A stretch of DNA of 64,000 bases from Ruminococcus sp. (GTDB lineage Bacteria; Bacillota; Clostridia; Oscillospirales; Ruminococcaceae). Below, piece by piece: positions 55,180 to 64,000 of this stretch. A program made the translations under genes and the position numbers. The stretch covers positions 62,001-126,000 of the forward strand of contig SVNT01000003.1 in the NCBI GenBank assembly GCA_015066785.1, written 5' to 3'. Under the pieces are notes generated by a model, which was given only the letters and a program-made list of their open reading frames with translations, was not told the DNA's origin and ran no database searches. Position 1 is the first letter of the stretch; the number at the start of each line of letters is the position of its first letter.

Positions 55180-57141
55180 ATGGATAGATTTGAACTTGTT
55201 TCGGAATATAAACCAAGCGGCGACCAGGGAAAAGCTATACGCCAGCTTGTAGATGGTCTTGAAAGCGGAATGAAGGAGCAGACATTGCTCGGTGTTACAG
55301 GTTCGGGAAAAACATTCACCATTGCGAATGTAATCGCAGAGGTAAACCGCCCGACGCTTGTGCTTGCGCACAATAAGATACTTGCGGCACAGCTTTGCAG
55401 TGAATTCAAGGAGTTTTTCCCGAATAACGCTGTTGAGTATTTTGTGTCCTACTACGACTACTATCAGCCAGAGGCGTACATTCCGTCTACCGACAGCTTT
55501 ATCGAAAAGGACAGCGCTATAAACGACGAGATAGACAAGCTCCGTCACTCAGCGACGCTTGCGCTTGCGGAAAGGCGTGACGTCATCATAGTGGCGTCGG
55601 TATCGTGCATCTATTCTCTCGGTAGCCCCGAGGATTATCGTCATATGGTAATATCTCTCCGTCAGGGGATGGAAATGTCAAGGGAGGAGCTTATTGCAAA
55701 GCTCGTCGAAGACCAGTACGAGCGTAACGATATAAACTTCGTGCGTAACAAATTCCGTGTGCGTGGGGATGTTGTCGAGATATTCCCTGCAGGCTCGGCA
55801 GAAAATGCAATAAGGGTTGAATTTTTCGGTGACGAGATAGAGAGGATTTCCGAAATACACGTACTTACAGGGAATATCATCACAACACTTCAGCACGTGG
55901 CGATTTACCCTGCAAGCCACTATATCGTCGACAGGGAGAAAATGCACAACGCTGCACTTGAAATAGAGGCGGAAATGCGTGAGCGTGTAAAGTTCTTTCA
56001 GGACAACGGAAAGCTCATCGAGGCGCAGAGAATCGAACAGCGTACAAAATACGACATAGAAATGCTTGAGGAAATCGGCTTCTGCAAGGGAATAGAAAAC
56101 TATTCGAGAGTGCTTGCGGGGCGACCTGCGGGCAGTACCCCGTATTGTCTGCTTGACCATTTTCCCGAGGATTTTCTTCTTGTTGTGGATGAAAGCCATG
56201 TATCACTTCCGCAGGTAAGGGGAATGTGGGGTGGCGACCACGGAAGAAAGCAGACGCTTGTTGATTACGGATTCAGACTTCCGTCGGCGTTTGATAACCG
56301 CCCGCTGAATTTCGATGAATTTTACAGCCATATCAATCAGGCTATATTCGTCAGCGCAACACCGGGAGAGCTTGAAAAGGAAAAATCACAGCAGATTGTC
56401 GAGCAGGTTATCCGCCCGACAGGGCTTGTTGACCCCGAAATCATCGTAAAACCGACAGAGGGACAGATTGACGACCTTGTTTCCGAGATAAACGAACGAA
56501 TTGAACGCAACGAAAGAGTGCTTGTCACAACCCTCACCAAGAAAATGGCGGAAGACCTGACGGCATTCCTTGAAAAGCTGGAGATAAAGGTGCGTTATAT
56601 GCACCACGACATAGAAACCATCGAGCGTATGGAAATCATAAGAGACCTGCGTCTCGGCGAGTTTGATGTGCTTGTCGGAATAAATCTTCTGCGAGAGGGA
56701 CTTGACCTTCCCGAAGTTACGCTTGTGGCTATACTTGACGCCGATAAGGAAGGCTTCCTGCGAAGTGAAAGCTCGCTCATACAGACGATAGGACGTGCGG
56801 CAAGAAACGCCGAAGGCAAGGTAATAATGTACGCCGACAGCGTGACACGCTCGATGGAGAATGCCATCACCGAAACAGAGCGTCGTCGTGCGATACAGAT
56901 GGCTTACAACGAAGAGCACGGTATCATTCCGAAAACAATCGTCAAGGACATCCGTGATGTCATTGAAATTTCGGGCAAGGAAGAAACCGAAAAGAAGGTT
57001 TCGAAGAAGCTCTCGAAGAAGGAGAGAGAGGAACTTATAAAGGAACTCACGGTACAGATGAAGGAGGCTGCAAAGCTGCTTGAATTCGAGCATGCGGCAT
57101 TCCTGCGTGACAAGATAAACGAACTTAAAGAACAGGAATAA
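55180..57141 (+). CDS. uvrB: Excinuclease ABC subunit B
   Basis: Damage-verifying helicase-like subunit of nucleotide excision repair. Walker [11 protein letters not shown] lies near residue 38 and the beta-hairpin region reads [24 protein letters not shown] is the Walker B region, and later helicase motifs include REGLDLPEV and [11 protein letters not shown]-terminal UVR motif (about 610-650) binds UvrC. The 653-residue length is typical. uvrA follows 9 bases later. Confidence 0.98.
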   Translation: MDRFELVSEYKPSGDQGKAIRQLVDGLESGMKEQTLLGVTGSGKTFTIANVIAEVNRPTLVLAHNKILAAQLCSEFKEFFPNNAVEYFVSYYDYYQPEAYIPSTDSFIEKDSAINDEIDKLRHSATLALAERRDVIIVASVSCIYSLGSPEDYRHMVISLRQGMEMSREELIAKLVEDQYERNDINFVRNKFRVRGDVVEIFPAGSAENAIRVEFFGDEIERISEIHVLTGNIITTLQHVAIYPASHYIVDREKMHNAALEIEAEMRERVKFFQDNGKLIEAQRIEQRTKYDIEMLEEIGFCKGIENYSRVLAGRPAGSTPYCLLDHFPEDFLLVVDESHVSLPQVRGMWGGDHGRKQTLVDYGFRLPSAFDNRPLNFDEFYSHINQAIFVSATPGELEKEKSQQIVEQVIRPTGLVDPEIIVKPTEGQIDDLVSEINERIERNERVLVTTLTKKMAEDLTAFLEKLEIKVRYMHHDIETIERMEIIRDLRLGEFDVLVGINLLREGLDLPEVTLVAILDADKEGFLRSESSLIQTIGRAARNAEGKVIMYADSVTRSMENAITETERRRAIQMAYNEEHGIIPKTIVKDIRDVIEISGKEETEKKVSKKLSKKEREELIKELTVQMKEAAKLLEFEHAAFLRDKINELKEQE

Positions 57142-57150
57142 GGTAAGAAA

Positions 57151-59973
57151 ATGAGAGAAAACAAAATCATCATAAAAGGGGCAAGAGAGCATAATCTGAA
57201 AAACATAGATGTGGAAATCCCCCGTGACAGCCTTGTCGTAATGACGGGCGTTTCGGGTTCGGGAAAATCCTCTCTTGCTTTTGATACGATTTACGCAGAC
57301 GGACAGCGCAGATATGTGGAAAGCCTTTCGTCCTATGCGAGAATGTTCCTCGGACAGATGGAAAAGCCCGATGTTGACAGTATTGAGGGACTTTCTCCCG
57401 CAATATCAATCGACCAGAAGACAACATCCAAGAACCCTCGTTCAACGGTCGGCACCGTGACGGAAATATACGACTATATGCGACTTCTCTATGCGAGAAT
57501 AGGCGTACCTCATTGTCCCGAATGTGGTCGTGAAATCCGACAGCAGACAGTAGACCAGATTGTTGACAAGGTTATGGTTCTTCCTACGGGAACGAAAATA
57601 CAGCTCCTCGCACCGATAGTCAGAGGACGCAAGGGCGAACACGCAAAGGAGTTTGAGCGTGCCGCAAAATCCGGCTATGTCCGTGTGAGAGCTGACGGAA
57701 ATATGTACGAGCTTTCGGAAACGATAAAGCTCGATAAAAACAAAAAGCATAACATCGAAATAGTCGTTGACCGACTTGTGATAAAAGAGGGGATAGAATC
57801 CCGTCTTGCAGAAAGTATCGAAACCTGTACGGGTGTTTCGGGCGGAATGGTAATCGTAGATGTCATCGACGGTGAGGAAATGCTCTTCTCGCAGAATTAT
57901 GCCTGCCCCGAGCATGGTGTTTCTATCGAAGAACTCAATCCCCGTATGTTCTCGTTCAACAACCCGTTCGGTGCCTGCCCGAAGTGTACGGGACTAGGAG
58001 TTTTCAGAAGGGTAGACCCCGACCTCATTGTGCCGAACAAAGACCTTTCGATAATGCAGGGCGCAATCAAGGCGACGGGCTGGAATTCCCTTGACGATAC
58101 CAGCATTGCGATGATGTACTACAAGGCACTTGCGATAAAGTACGGCGTTTCACTCGACGAGCCTGTAAAGAATTATCCTGACTATGTAATGCACGCTTTT
58201 CTGTACGGTACGGGTGGAGAAAAGCTGGAGCTTCACCGTGTCACAGGCTACGGGGGAGGGACATATTACTCCGATTTCGAGGGGATAGTAAACAACCTCG
58301 AAAGACGCTACCGTGAAAGCACAAGCGAATATTCAAAGGCGGAAATCGAAACTTGTATGAGCGAAGAAAAATGCCCCGAATGTTACGGTGAAAGACTCAA
58401 AAAGGAAAGCCTTGCCGTAACTGTCGGCGGAATGAATATCGCACGCCTTTGCCATAAGTCTGTGCTGTCGGCTATTGAATTTTTCGAAAATCTTGAGCTT
58501 ACAGCCAGAGAGAAGATGATTTCCGAAAGAATAATAAAGGAAATTCTTGAGCGTCTGGGCTTCCTCAACAGCGTGGGACTTGAATACCTCACGCTTTCAC
58601 GCTCGGCAGGTACACTTTCGGGCGGTGAAAGCCAGAGAATACGCCTTGCCACACAGATAGGCTCCTCTCTTGTGGGAGTGCTGTATATCCTCGACGAGCC
58701 GAGCATAGGTCTTCACCAGAAGGATAACTCCAAGCTGATAGCTATGCTGCAGAAGCTCCGTGACGGCGGAAATACTGTTATCGTCGTCGAGCATGACGAG
58801 GATACCATGCGTGCGGCGGACTACATCATCGATGTAGGGCCGAATGCAGGCGTAAACGGCGGAGAAATCATCTGCGCAGGAACAGTTGACGACATAATGA
58901 AGTGCGAAAAGTCTCTCACGGGACAGTATCTCAGCGGAAAGAAAAAAATCCCCGTGCCTTCCGTCAGACGAACAGGCAACGGTAATTTCCTTGAGATTTA
59001 CGGCGCAAACGAAAACAACCTCAAGAACATAAATGTAAGTATCCCTCTCGGAACCTGCACCTGCGTGACGGGTGTTTCGGGTTCGGGAAAATCCTCGCTT
59101 GTAAACGAGATAATATACAAGTACCTTGCGGCAAAGCTCAACCGTGCAAGAATAAAATGCGGCAGCTTTGACACAATGGAAGGTCTTGAAAATCTCGACA
59201 AGGTTATTGCTATCGACCAGTCGCCGATAGGAAGAACGCCGAGGTCCAATCCTGCGACATATACGGGCGTGTTCAACGACATCCGTGACCTTTACGCAAG
59301 CACTTCCGACGCAAAGGCAAAGGGCTTCGGACCCGGAAGATTTTCGTTCAATGTCAAGGGCGGACGATGTGAGGCGTGCGAGGGCGACGGAATACTGAAG
59401 ATTGAAATGCACTTCCTGCCCGACGTATATGTTCCCTGTGAAGTCTGCGGTGGCAAGCGTTACAACCGTGAAACACTTGATGTTCACTACAAGGGCAAGT
59501 CGATTTACGATGTTCTCGATATGACCGTCGATGAGGGGGTTGAGTTTTTTGCAAACCTCCCGAAAATCCACAGAAAGCTCAAGACCTTGCAGGAGGTAGG
59601 ACTCGGATATATCAAGATAGGTCAGCCTGCGACGACGCTTTCGGGCGGTGAGGCACAGAGAGTAAAGCTCGCAACGGAGCTTTCGAAAAGAGCTACGGGA
59701 AAGACAATCTATATTCTTGACGAGCCTACAACGGGACTTCACACAGCTGATGTGCACAAGTTGATTGAGGTTATACAGAAGCTCGTGGATTCGGGAAATA
59801 CCGTGCTGATGATTGAGCATAATCTCGATGTTATCAAGGTGTGCGACTATATCATCGACCTCGGTAAAGACGGCGGCGACAAGGGCGGAAGTATCGTTGC
59901 CACGGGCACTCCCGAAGAAATTGCGGCCTGCAAGGATTCATATACGGGAGAGTATCTGAAAAAGGTGCTTTGA
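57151..59973 (+). CDS. uvrA: Excinuclease ABC subunit A
   Basis: ABC-type ATPase that recognises DNA damage and loads UvrB. There are two ATP-binding halves: Walker [11 protein letters not shown] near residue 32 and again near 640, and signature LSGGESQRI and LSGGEAQRV. Zinc-finger cysteines are in [14 protein letters not shown] and [10 protein letters not shown]. The 940-residue length is standard. The weak ribosome binding site AAGGTAAG suggests coupling to uvrB. uvrC is not in the window. Confidence 0.98.
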   Translation: MRENKIIIKGAREHNLKNIDVEIPRDSLVVMTGVSGSGKSSLAFDTIYADGQRRYVESLSSYARMFLGQMEKPDVDSIEGLSPAISIDQKTTSKNPRSTVGTVTEIYDYMRLLYARIGVPHCPECGREIRQQTVDQIVDKVMVLPTGTKIQLLAPIVRGRKGEHAKEFERAAKSGYVRVRADGNMYELSETIKLDKNKKHNIEIVVDRLVIKEGIESRLAESIETCTGVSGGMVIVDVIDGEEMLFSQNYACPEHGVSIEELNPRMFSFNNPFGACPKCTGLGVFRRVDPDLIVPNKDLSIMQGAIKATGWNSLDDTSIAMMYYKALAIKYGVSLDEPVKNYPDYVMHAFLYGTGGEKLELHRVTGYGGGTYYSDFEGIVNNLERRYRESTSEYSKAEIETCMSEEKCPECYGERLKKESLAVTVGGMNIARLCHKSVLSAIEFFENLELTAREKMISERIIKEILERLGFLNSVGLEYLTLSRSAGTLSGGESQRIRLATQIGSSLVGVLYILDEPSIGLHQKDNSKLIAMLQKLRDGGNTVIVVEHDEDTMRAADYIIDVGPNAGVNGGEIICAGTVDDIMKCEKSLTGQYLSGKKKIPVPSVRRTGNGNFLEIYGANENNLKNINVSIPLGTCTCVTGVSGSGKSSLVNEIIYKYLAAKLNRARIKCGSFDTMEGLENLDKVIAIDQSPIGRTPRSNPATYTGVFNDIRDLYASTSDAKAKGFGPGRFSFNVKGGRCEACEGDGILKIEMHFLPDVYVPCEVCGGKRYNRETLDVHYKGKSIYDVLDMTVDEGVEFFANLPKIHRKLKTLQEVGLGYIKIGQPATTLSGGEAQRVKLATELSKRATGKTIYILDEPTTGLHTADVHKLIEVIQKLVDSGNTVLMIEHNLDVIKVCDYIIDLGKDGGDKGGSIVATGTPEEIAACKDSYTGEYLKKVL

Positions 59974-60047
59974 CGTAAGTCAGAGGTCTGGCTGTATTAC
60001 CGTGAAAACGGTTTGCCGATGATGTTTTCTGAAAATTAAATAAATAT

Positions 60048-60083
60048 AAAAGCTGAATCACTTATCGTGACTCAGCTTTTTGT
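60048..60083. terminator. Hairpin terminator between uvrA and the XRE gene
   Basis: AAAAGCTGAATCAC and GTGACTCAGCTTTTT (one mismatch) around TTATC. The As and Ts on either side fit a terminator for both convergent genes. Confidence 0.82.
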
Positions 60084-60395
60084 TTATTTAATATATGGCA
60101 ATAACGCCTTAAACGCACTCTCAGCTCTTTCTCTTTGTTTTTCGTTCATCTTGGCTAACTGTTCAGACAGCGAAACTATATCGGTTGCCTGATTGCCAAA
60201 TAATATATAATCTGTTGATAGCTGTAAAGCTACTGATAAATTCATAAGCGTTTCCAATGACATAGATTTTGACCCTCTCTCTATCTCATAGATATAGTGA
60301 GGAGATACATCCACCATTTCTGCCAATTTTTCCTGTGATATACTGATACTTTTTCGATACGCCTTAATTCTTGAACCTATTTCGATTAAATTCAT
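60084..60395 (-). CDS. XRE family helix-turn-helix regulator
   Basis: A 103-residue DNA-binding protein. A Cro/CI-type helix-turn-helix covers about residues 7-62 (ISISQEKLAEMVDVSPHYIYEIERG). A short helical tail (MNEKQRERAESAFKAL) probably dimerises. It is divergent from the lipoprotein gene; an inverted repeat overlapping that gene's -35 region is a candidate operator. The function of the regulated gene is unknown. Confidence 0.9.
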   Translation of the reverse strand: MNLIEIGSRIKAYRKSISISQEKLAEMVDVSPHYIYEIERGSKSMSLETLMNLSVALQLSTDYILFGNQATDIVSLSEQLAKMNEKQRERAESAFKALLPYIK

Positions 60396-60472
60396 AGCCT
60401 TACCGTCCTATATGAATTAAAAACTCTAAACATAGTATATAGCTGATAGCCACAAAATAACACTATCTTTTA

Positions 60473-60489
60473 GCTATAATCACTATAGC
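60473..60489. promoter_or_regulatory. Candidate XRE operator
   Basis: GCTATA-N5-TATAGC inverted repeat. A related AGCTGATAGC lies at 60441-60450. The repeat overlaps the likely -35 region (60486-60491) of the lipoprotein promoter, whose -10 is TATAAT at 60509-60514. Confidence 0.5.
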
Positions 60490-60599
60490 AATCAGTGATA
60501 TTTTGTGATATAATTATGTGGTACATAGCACTCTGGTTTATCAGCGGCACGCTATATTTTTGAGAGAAAGTCTCAATAACACGAAAAAGGAGTTTGAAA

Positions 60600-61853
60600 A
60601 TGAAGAAGAAAATTTTAAGCACAATACTTATGGCGGCAATGTTGCTGTCAATGACAGCCTGTGGCGCAAGCACAGACGCACCCGAAGCAACAGAGGACGC
60701 AGATGTAACAACCACAGTGGCAGAAAAAGAAGATGCCTCAGAATCCGCAAACACCGCACCCGAAACAGAAGCGGCTGCAACAACGGAAGCATTCAAGGAA
60801 GTGCGGAAGATTACAGATAAGCCTGGAATTTGCAACGATTGTATGGTATTCGAAGATGATGGTATAACTTATGTTTATAATATTACCAATAATAAGATTT
60901 ATACATATGATGGCGAGAGCGATGTCTATATGTTTAATGCCTATAACGGAAAACTTGCTTTGACATATGAAGGATTTTATAATCTTGAAACACAGGAATA
61001 TTATGATTGCAATAATCTATATCCCGGTGCATTGGATTATAATGCTGTTTATAAGATTGAAAATAATTTTGACGGAGATATTTATTCATTCGGAATCATC
61101 GATAAGAACGGGGATTGGGTACTTCCTTTATCGTCTGATTACGCCATCTGTGATATAGCGCCTACAACGGATATTCGCGGCACATCTTCGTCTTTAGTCT
61201 GCGTGGATAGATGGACAGTCTATGATTGGAAAAACGATAGGATTATCACAGCAGATGAGCTGGGCAACTTATTTTTAAATGTATATGGTGATAATATTTT
61301 ATTTACCAGTAATTATTGGGAAGATACTTTTACTGTGTATAATGTCAATAAAGGTGAAAGCCGCTTTATAAATGATGTTGATGGTGCGATTCTGGACATG
61401 GAGTCGTATGCTTTAGTCATATCAATAGCTTATAATAAGGAATATTGCGTTATTTTCGGAGACAATCTTGAAAAACTGCACGAACTCACAGGATATAAGG
61501 TGACTGCAATATATGATGCTACAAAAGATTATGCCGTATTCGCTGCATCCGGCTCTGACAGCGGTACATATACAATAATTACCGATAAAAGCGGAAACAG
61601 AATTATCGAGCCTTCCCAGGATTTTGGCTGGGGCGGATGTATAATAGGCGATTATGTTGTATTCGAAGAAACAGATAAAATTCTCAACTGTAAAACAGGC
61701 GAGATAAAGGAATATGCCAACGACGACACATATAATATTATTGCTTGTCATAGCGAAACAGGAAAACTTATTGTATCATCTGATGACGCATACTACATTG
61801 CAGATATTTCAGACCCCGATACACTCATCAACCCTTTTGATATTGCACAGTAA
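60600..61853 (+). CDS. Putative lipoprotein with a repeat-rich extracellular domain
   Basis: A 417-residue exported protein. From the ATG at 60600 (AAAAAGGAG upstream) the signal peptide ends in MTAC, so Cys20 is the likely lipid-anchored residue. A Thr/Ala/Glu-rich linker follows to about residue 62. The rest has recurring Tyr/Asp-rich strand pairs (YVYNITNNKIYTYDG, YALVISIAYNKEYCVIFG), resembling a beta-propeller-like repeat fold; that reading is tentative. No enzyme motif is seen. The body is more AT-rich than the nearby uvr genes. Confidence 0.8.
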   Translation: MKKKILSTILMAAMLLSMTACGASTDAPEATEDADVTTTVAEKEDASESANTAPETEAAATTEAFKEVRKITDKPGICNDCMVFEDDGITYVYNITNNKIYTYDGESDVYMFNAYNGKLALTYEGFYNLETQEYYDCNNLYPGALDYNAVYKIENNFDGDIYSFGIIDKNGDWVLPLSSDYAICDIAPTTDIRGTSSSLVCVDRWTVYDWKNDRIITADELGNLFLNVYGDNILFTSNYWEDTFTVYNVNKGESRFINDVDGAILDMESYALVISIAYNKEYCVIFGDNLEKLHELTGYKVTAIYDATKDYAVFAASGSDSGTYTIITDKSGNRIIEPSQDFGWGGCIIGDYVVFEETDKILNCKTGEIKEYANDDTYNIIACHSETGKLIVSSDDAYYIADISDPDTLINPFDIAQ

Positions 61854-61861
61854 AAGTTGAA

Positions 61862-61908
61862 AAGAAGTTCCTGATGTAGTATAATAATACTGCATCGGGA
61901 CTTTTTTA
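61862..61908 (+). terminator. Terminator after the lipoprotein gene
   Basis: AAGTTCCTGATGTAGTAT and ATACTGCATCGGGACTT pair with few mismatches around a short loop, followed by TTTTT. Confidence 0.82.
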
Positions 61909-61928
61909 TCAATAAGGAGAATTTTAAA

Positions 61929-61979
61929 ATGCTCAGAATAATGTTCGTCTGCCACGGCATTATAATAAGATGCGTCTAA
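61929..61979 (+). pseudogene. 5' fragment of a low-molecular-weight protein tyrosine phosphatase gene
   Basis: A 16-codon frame starts at an ATG placed after AATAAGGAG and reads MLRIMFVCHG, the exact kind of N-terminus seen in LMW protein tyrosine phosphatases (FVCHGNICRSP). After CHG the sequence changes to IIIRCV and stops. The natural reading is that an integrated element interrupts the gene at this codon. The fragment is short, so the family call rests on ten residues plus a well-placed ribosome binding site. Confidence 0.5.
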
Positions 61980-62142
61980 AACAGCGAAAAATAAGCAACT
62001 TTACGGCTTGTGTTTTTTTATAACAAGTTTCATAACAAAAAACATCTTGTTATATATCAAAAAAATTGTTACAAAGACTTGAAATCACAATAATTTTATG
62101 CTACAATATAATTAATCTAGTTACATATGTCGTGTAACAAGT
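61980..62142 (+). repeat. Iteron-like TAACAAG motifs at the element's left end
   Basis: TAACAAG or its complement occurs at 62021-62027, 62046-62052 and 62135-62141, with TTGTTACAA at 62066-62074. GTTACA at 62120-62125 pairs with TGTAAC at 62133-62138. No gene is seen here. Such motif clusters can be origin iterons or operators. Confidence 0.4.
62079..62107 (+). promoter_or_regulatory. Promoter ahead of the structured RNA and primase
   Basis: TTGAAA (62079-62084), a 17-base spacer and TACAAT (62102-62107). Confidence 0.5.
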
Positions 62143-62305
62143 CCATAGATGGTGGCTGTATATCGCGCGATTAGATATATGGATTTATGGATGATAGAGA
62201 GCCTAGCAAGGTGGATCAAAAAAGTTAATCTCTTACATAGACTAACCGAGTCCTTGCACATCAATCGTAGATTACGATAGTGGTGTGCATAGGGCTCTTT
62301 TTTGT
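62143..62305 (+). ncRNA. Structured RNA of unknown family, ending in a terminator-like stem
   Basis: A noncoding stretch with several mutually compatible stems: TATATC/GATATA (62159-62164 with 62174-62179); AGAGCC (62198-62203) with GGCTCT (62293-62298); inside it GCAAGG (62206-62211) with CCTTGC (62252-62257) and ATCGTA/TACGAT (62264-62278) capped by a GAT loop. The last 3' strand runs into TTTTTTG. It sits between a promoter and the primase gene. It could be an attenuating leader or a replication control RNA. It matches no riboswitch I know. No folding program was run. Confidence 0.5.
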
Positions 62306-62336
62306 TCCCTTTTCACATCAAAAAGGAGAATGAATA

Positions 62337-63947
62337 ATGGCAAGAACAATTAATGAAACGATTCGCATTTGCACTGAAGAGTATTTAAAAATAATTGATG
62401 TTGACAATCCCCCTACACCCGCAGATATTGAGGCTGAATTAGTCACATTCGTGAAGGAAGCTTGCATGCTTGAAAATCAAGTCAGAGCTAAAGTTGATAG
62501 CCTTAAAGCACCTACAAAACTTCTTCCCGCACAAATAGCGGAAGTAATGCTTAAACTCTATCATATTGTAAAGGTAACGACAACTGGAAATAATACTAAT
62601 CCTGAATATGATTTATTGGCAATATATCAAAGCTCAGGAGAAGATAAAGGAATTTATATTACTGATGAAAGCATATTTAAAAAACTGGCTACGGCTTTTA
62701 ATTACACTATAACAGGATACGAGCTTAATGAAGTTATTGAAATCTTGAGCTTCAAAGCTAATCGCGTGTGTAGAACACAAAACCAAGATTTAATTGCAGT
62801 CAACAACGGGGTTTTCAATTACAAAAGCAAGCAGTTAGAACCATTTTCACCTAAATATGTTTTCCTTTCAAAGTCAAAGGTTGACTATAACCCCAATGCA
62901 ACCAATGTCATCATTCATAATGATGTTGACGGTACGGATTGGGATGTGGAGTCTTGGATGGCTGATTTATCAGATGACCCTGAAGTAGTTGAACTACTTT
63001 GGGAAATCTTATCAGCATTAGTTCGACCGTTTGTCCGTTGGAATAAATCTGCTTGGTTTTATTCTAATACAGGCAACAACGGTAAAGGAACGCTTTGTGA
63101 GTTAATGCGTAGACTTTGCGGTGATGGTAGCTATGCAACAATCCCTCTTACTGATTTCAGTAAAGATTTTGCATTAGAGCCATTAACAAGATCTACCGCT
63201 ATTATTGTTGATGAAAATGACGTAGGCTGTTATATCGACAAGGCTGCAAATTTAAAAGCCGTTATTACCAATGACGTTATTTCCGTTAATAGAAAATTCA
63301 AGACACCAATCAGCTACCAATTTTATGGTTTTATGGTACAGTGTCTAAATGAATTTCCGAGAATTAAGGATAAATCAGAGTCCTTCTATCGTAGACAGCT
63401 TTTTATTCCGTTTAATAAATGCTTTACTGGTAGGGAACGTAAATATATTAAAAATGATTATTTACACAGACCTGAGGTTCTTGAATATGTTCTTTATAAG
63501 GTTTTGATGACAAATTTCTATTCATTGTCCGAACCTGCAGCATGCAAGTGTGCGCTTGATGAATATAAGGAATATAACGATCCTGTTCGACAGTTTCTTG
63601 ATGAAATACTTCCACAACTCAAATGGAATCTTGTACCATTTTCATTTTTGTATGATTTATATAAGGCATGGTTTCGCAATAATTCACCAAGTGGAATAGT
63701 AGAAGGTAGAAATACCTTTATCAACGAAGTAATAAGGCTTTTATCAGATTATGATGATTGGCATTGTATAGGAAAAGGAAAAGAAATCAGGCGCGGAAGT
63801 TTGATGGATGATTCAGAGCCTTTGATACTTGAATATGATTTGGTTGATTGGAAAAATCCAAACTATATAGGTAATGATGCTTCAAAAATCACAACCCCTG
63901 GTGACGCTCTTAAGCCAAAATACAGAGGAATAATCAGAAGTAAATGA
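62337..63947 (+). CDS. D5/P4-type primase-helicase of an integrated element
   Basis: A 536-residue superfamily 3-like helicase of phage, plasmid and P4-like elements, used to start replication of the element. Walker A is SNTGNNGKGTLCELM (about 240-254), Walker B is TAIIVDEND and a sensor-like VQCLNEFPRIKDK follows. The N-terminal 140 residues carry the D5_N-type region (NGVFNYKSKQLEPFSPKYV), with no archaeo-eukaryotic primase domain visible before it. AAAAGGAG lies 8 bases before the ATG. It is more AT-rich than the chromosome genes. The rest of the element lies beyond the window. Confidence 0.9.
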   Translation: MARTINETIRICTEEYLKIIDVDNPPTPADIEAELVTFVKEACMLENQVRAKVDSLKAPTKLLPAQIAEVMLKLYHIVKVTTTGNNTNPEYDLLAIYQSSGEDKGIYITDESIFKKLATAFNYTITGYELNEVIEILSFKANRVCRTQNQDLIAVNNGVFNYKSKQLEPFSPKYVFLSKSKVDYNPNATNVIIHNDVDGTDWDVESWMADLSDDPEVVELLWEILSALVRPFVRWNKSAWFYSNTGNNGKGTLCELMRRLCGDGSYATIPLTDFSKDFALEPLTRSTAIIVDENDVGCYIDKAANLKAVITNDVISVNRKFKTPISYQFYGFMVQCLNEFPRIKDKSESFYRRQLFIPFNKCFTGRERKYIKNDYLHRPEVLEYVLYKVLMTNFYSLSEPAACKCALDEYKEYNDPVRQFLDEILPQLKWNLVPFSFLYDLYKAWFRNNSPSGIVEGRNTFINEVIRLLSDYDDWHCIGKGKEIRRGSLMDDSEPLILEYDLVDWKNPNYIGNDASKITTPGDALKPKYRGIIRSK

Positions 63948-64000
63948 TAAGTGAAAAGGGCGCTTTTGCACCCCGACTGACTTATTAGAGTTACATAAAG
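63948..64000 (+). other. Short tail after the primase gene
   Basis: Contains a weak hairpin GTGAAAAG/CTTTTGCAC (one bulge) and another GTTACA motif like those upstream of the primase. No gene begins before the edge. Confidence 0.4.

Overview
The window looks like chromosomal DNA from an anaerobic low-to-mid GC Clostridia, most likely a Ruminococcus-like member of the Oscillospiraceae. The support is Firmicutes-type ribosome binding sites with ATG, GTG and TTG starts, sigma-A type promoters, a lysine riboswitch, a DnaD/DnaI primosome pair, and DUF951 and YerC genes. Assignments come from reading the sequence and protein motifs only; no database search was made.

Layout. 1-5.4 kb: an operon cut by the left edge, with a ClpB-like AAA+ ATPase, a Ser/Thr kinase with repeats, an unknown protein, a zinc-ribbon/FHA protein and a small radical SAM enzyme. 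5.4-15.2 kb: housekeeping genes (glyA, esterase, rarA, an S1 protein, DUF951, prfA, Sua5-type tsaC, coaE, a lytic transglycosylase, an M18 aminopeptidase). 15.3-23.2 kb: signalling, with a sugar-binding-domain/GGDEF protein divergent from a 1375-residue hybrid histidine kinase, then an MscS channel. 23.2-26.3 kb: asd-dapA-dapB behind a lysine riboswitch. 26.4-29.2 kb: queA-tgt and a HAD phosphatase. 29.3-31.8 kb: primosome genes. 32-38.9 kb: lipoprotein, lon, ysxC, lysA, yerC, methyltransferase, hslO. 38.9-39.3 kb: tRNA-Asp, Phe, Gly and Cys.

39.35-46.03 kb is an AT-rich accessory island between the tRNA-Cys terminator and an initiator tRNA gene on the other strand. It holds a complete type II CBASS anti-phage operon (endonuclease-SAVED effector, CD-NTase, E2/E1-like Cap2, JAMM peptidase Cap3) and an IS3-family transposase broken by an in-frame TGA. 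46.3-54.1 kb: a membrane von Willebrand A protein with calcium-type repeats, flavodoxin, cytidine deaminase, a DUF218 protein, a TSCPD protein, malic enzyme, a PHP phosphoesterase and a RluA-type pseudouridine synthase. 54.2-54.4 kb: two 96-bp tandem repeats. 54.5-60 kb: radC-uvrB-uvrA. 60-61.9 kb: an XRE regulator divergent from a lipoprotein. From about 61.95 kb an integrated element seems to begin inside a truncated protein tyrosine phosphatase gene; it carries iteron-like motifs, an unassigned structured RNA and a D5/P4-type primase-helicase.

The best candidates for undescribed biology are the kinase/FHA/AAA+/radical SAM operon at the left edge and the structured RNA of the right-hand element. 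CBASS is the clearest complete defence system, of a known type.
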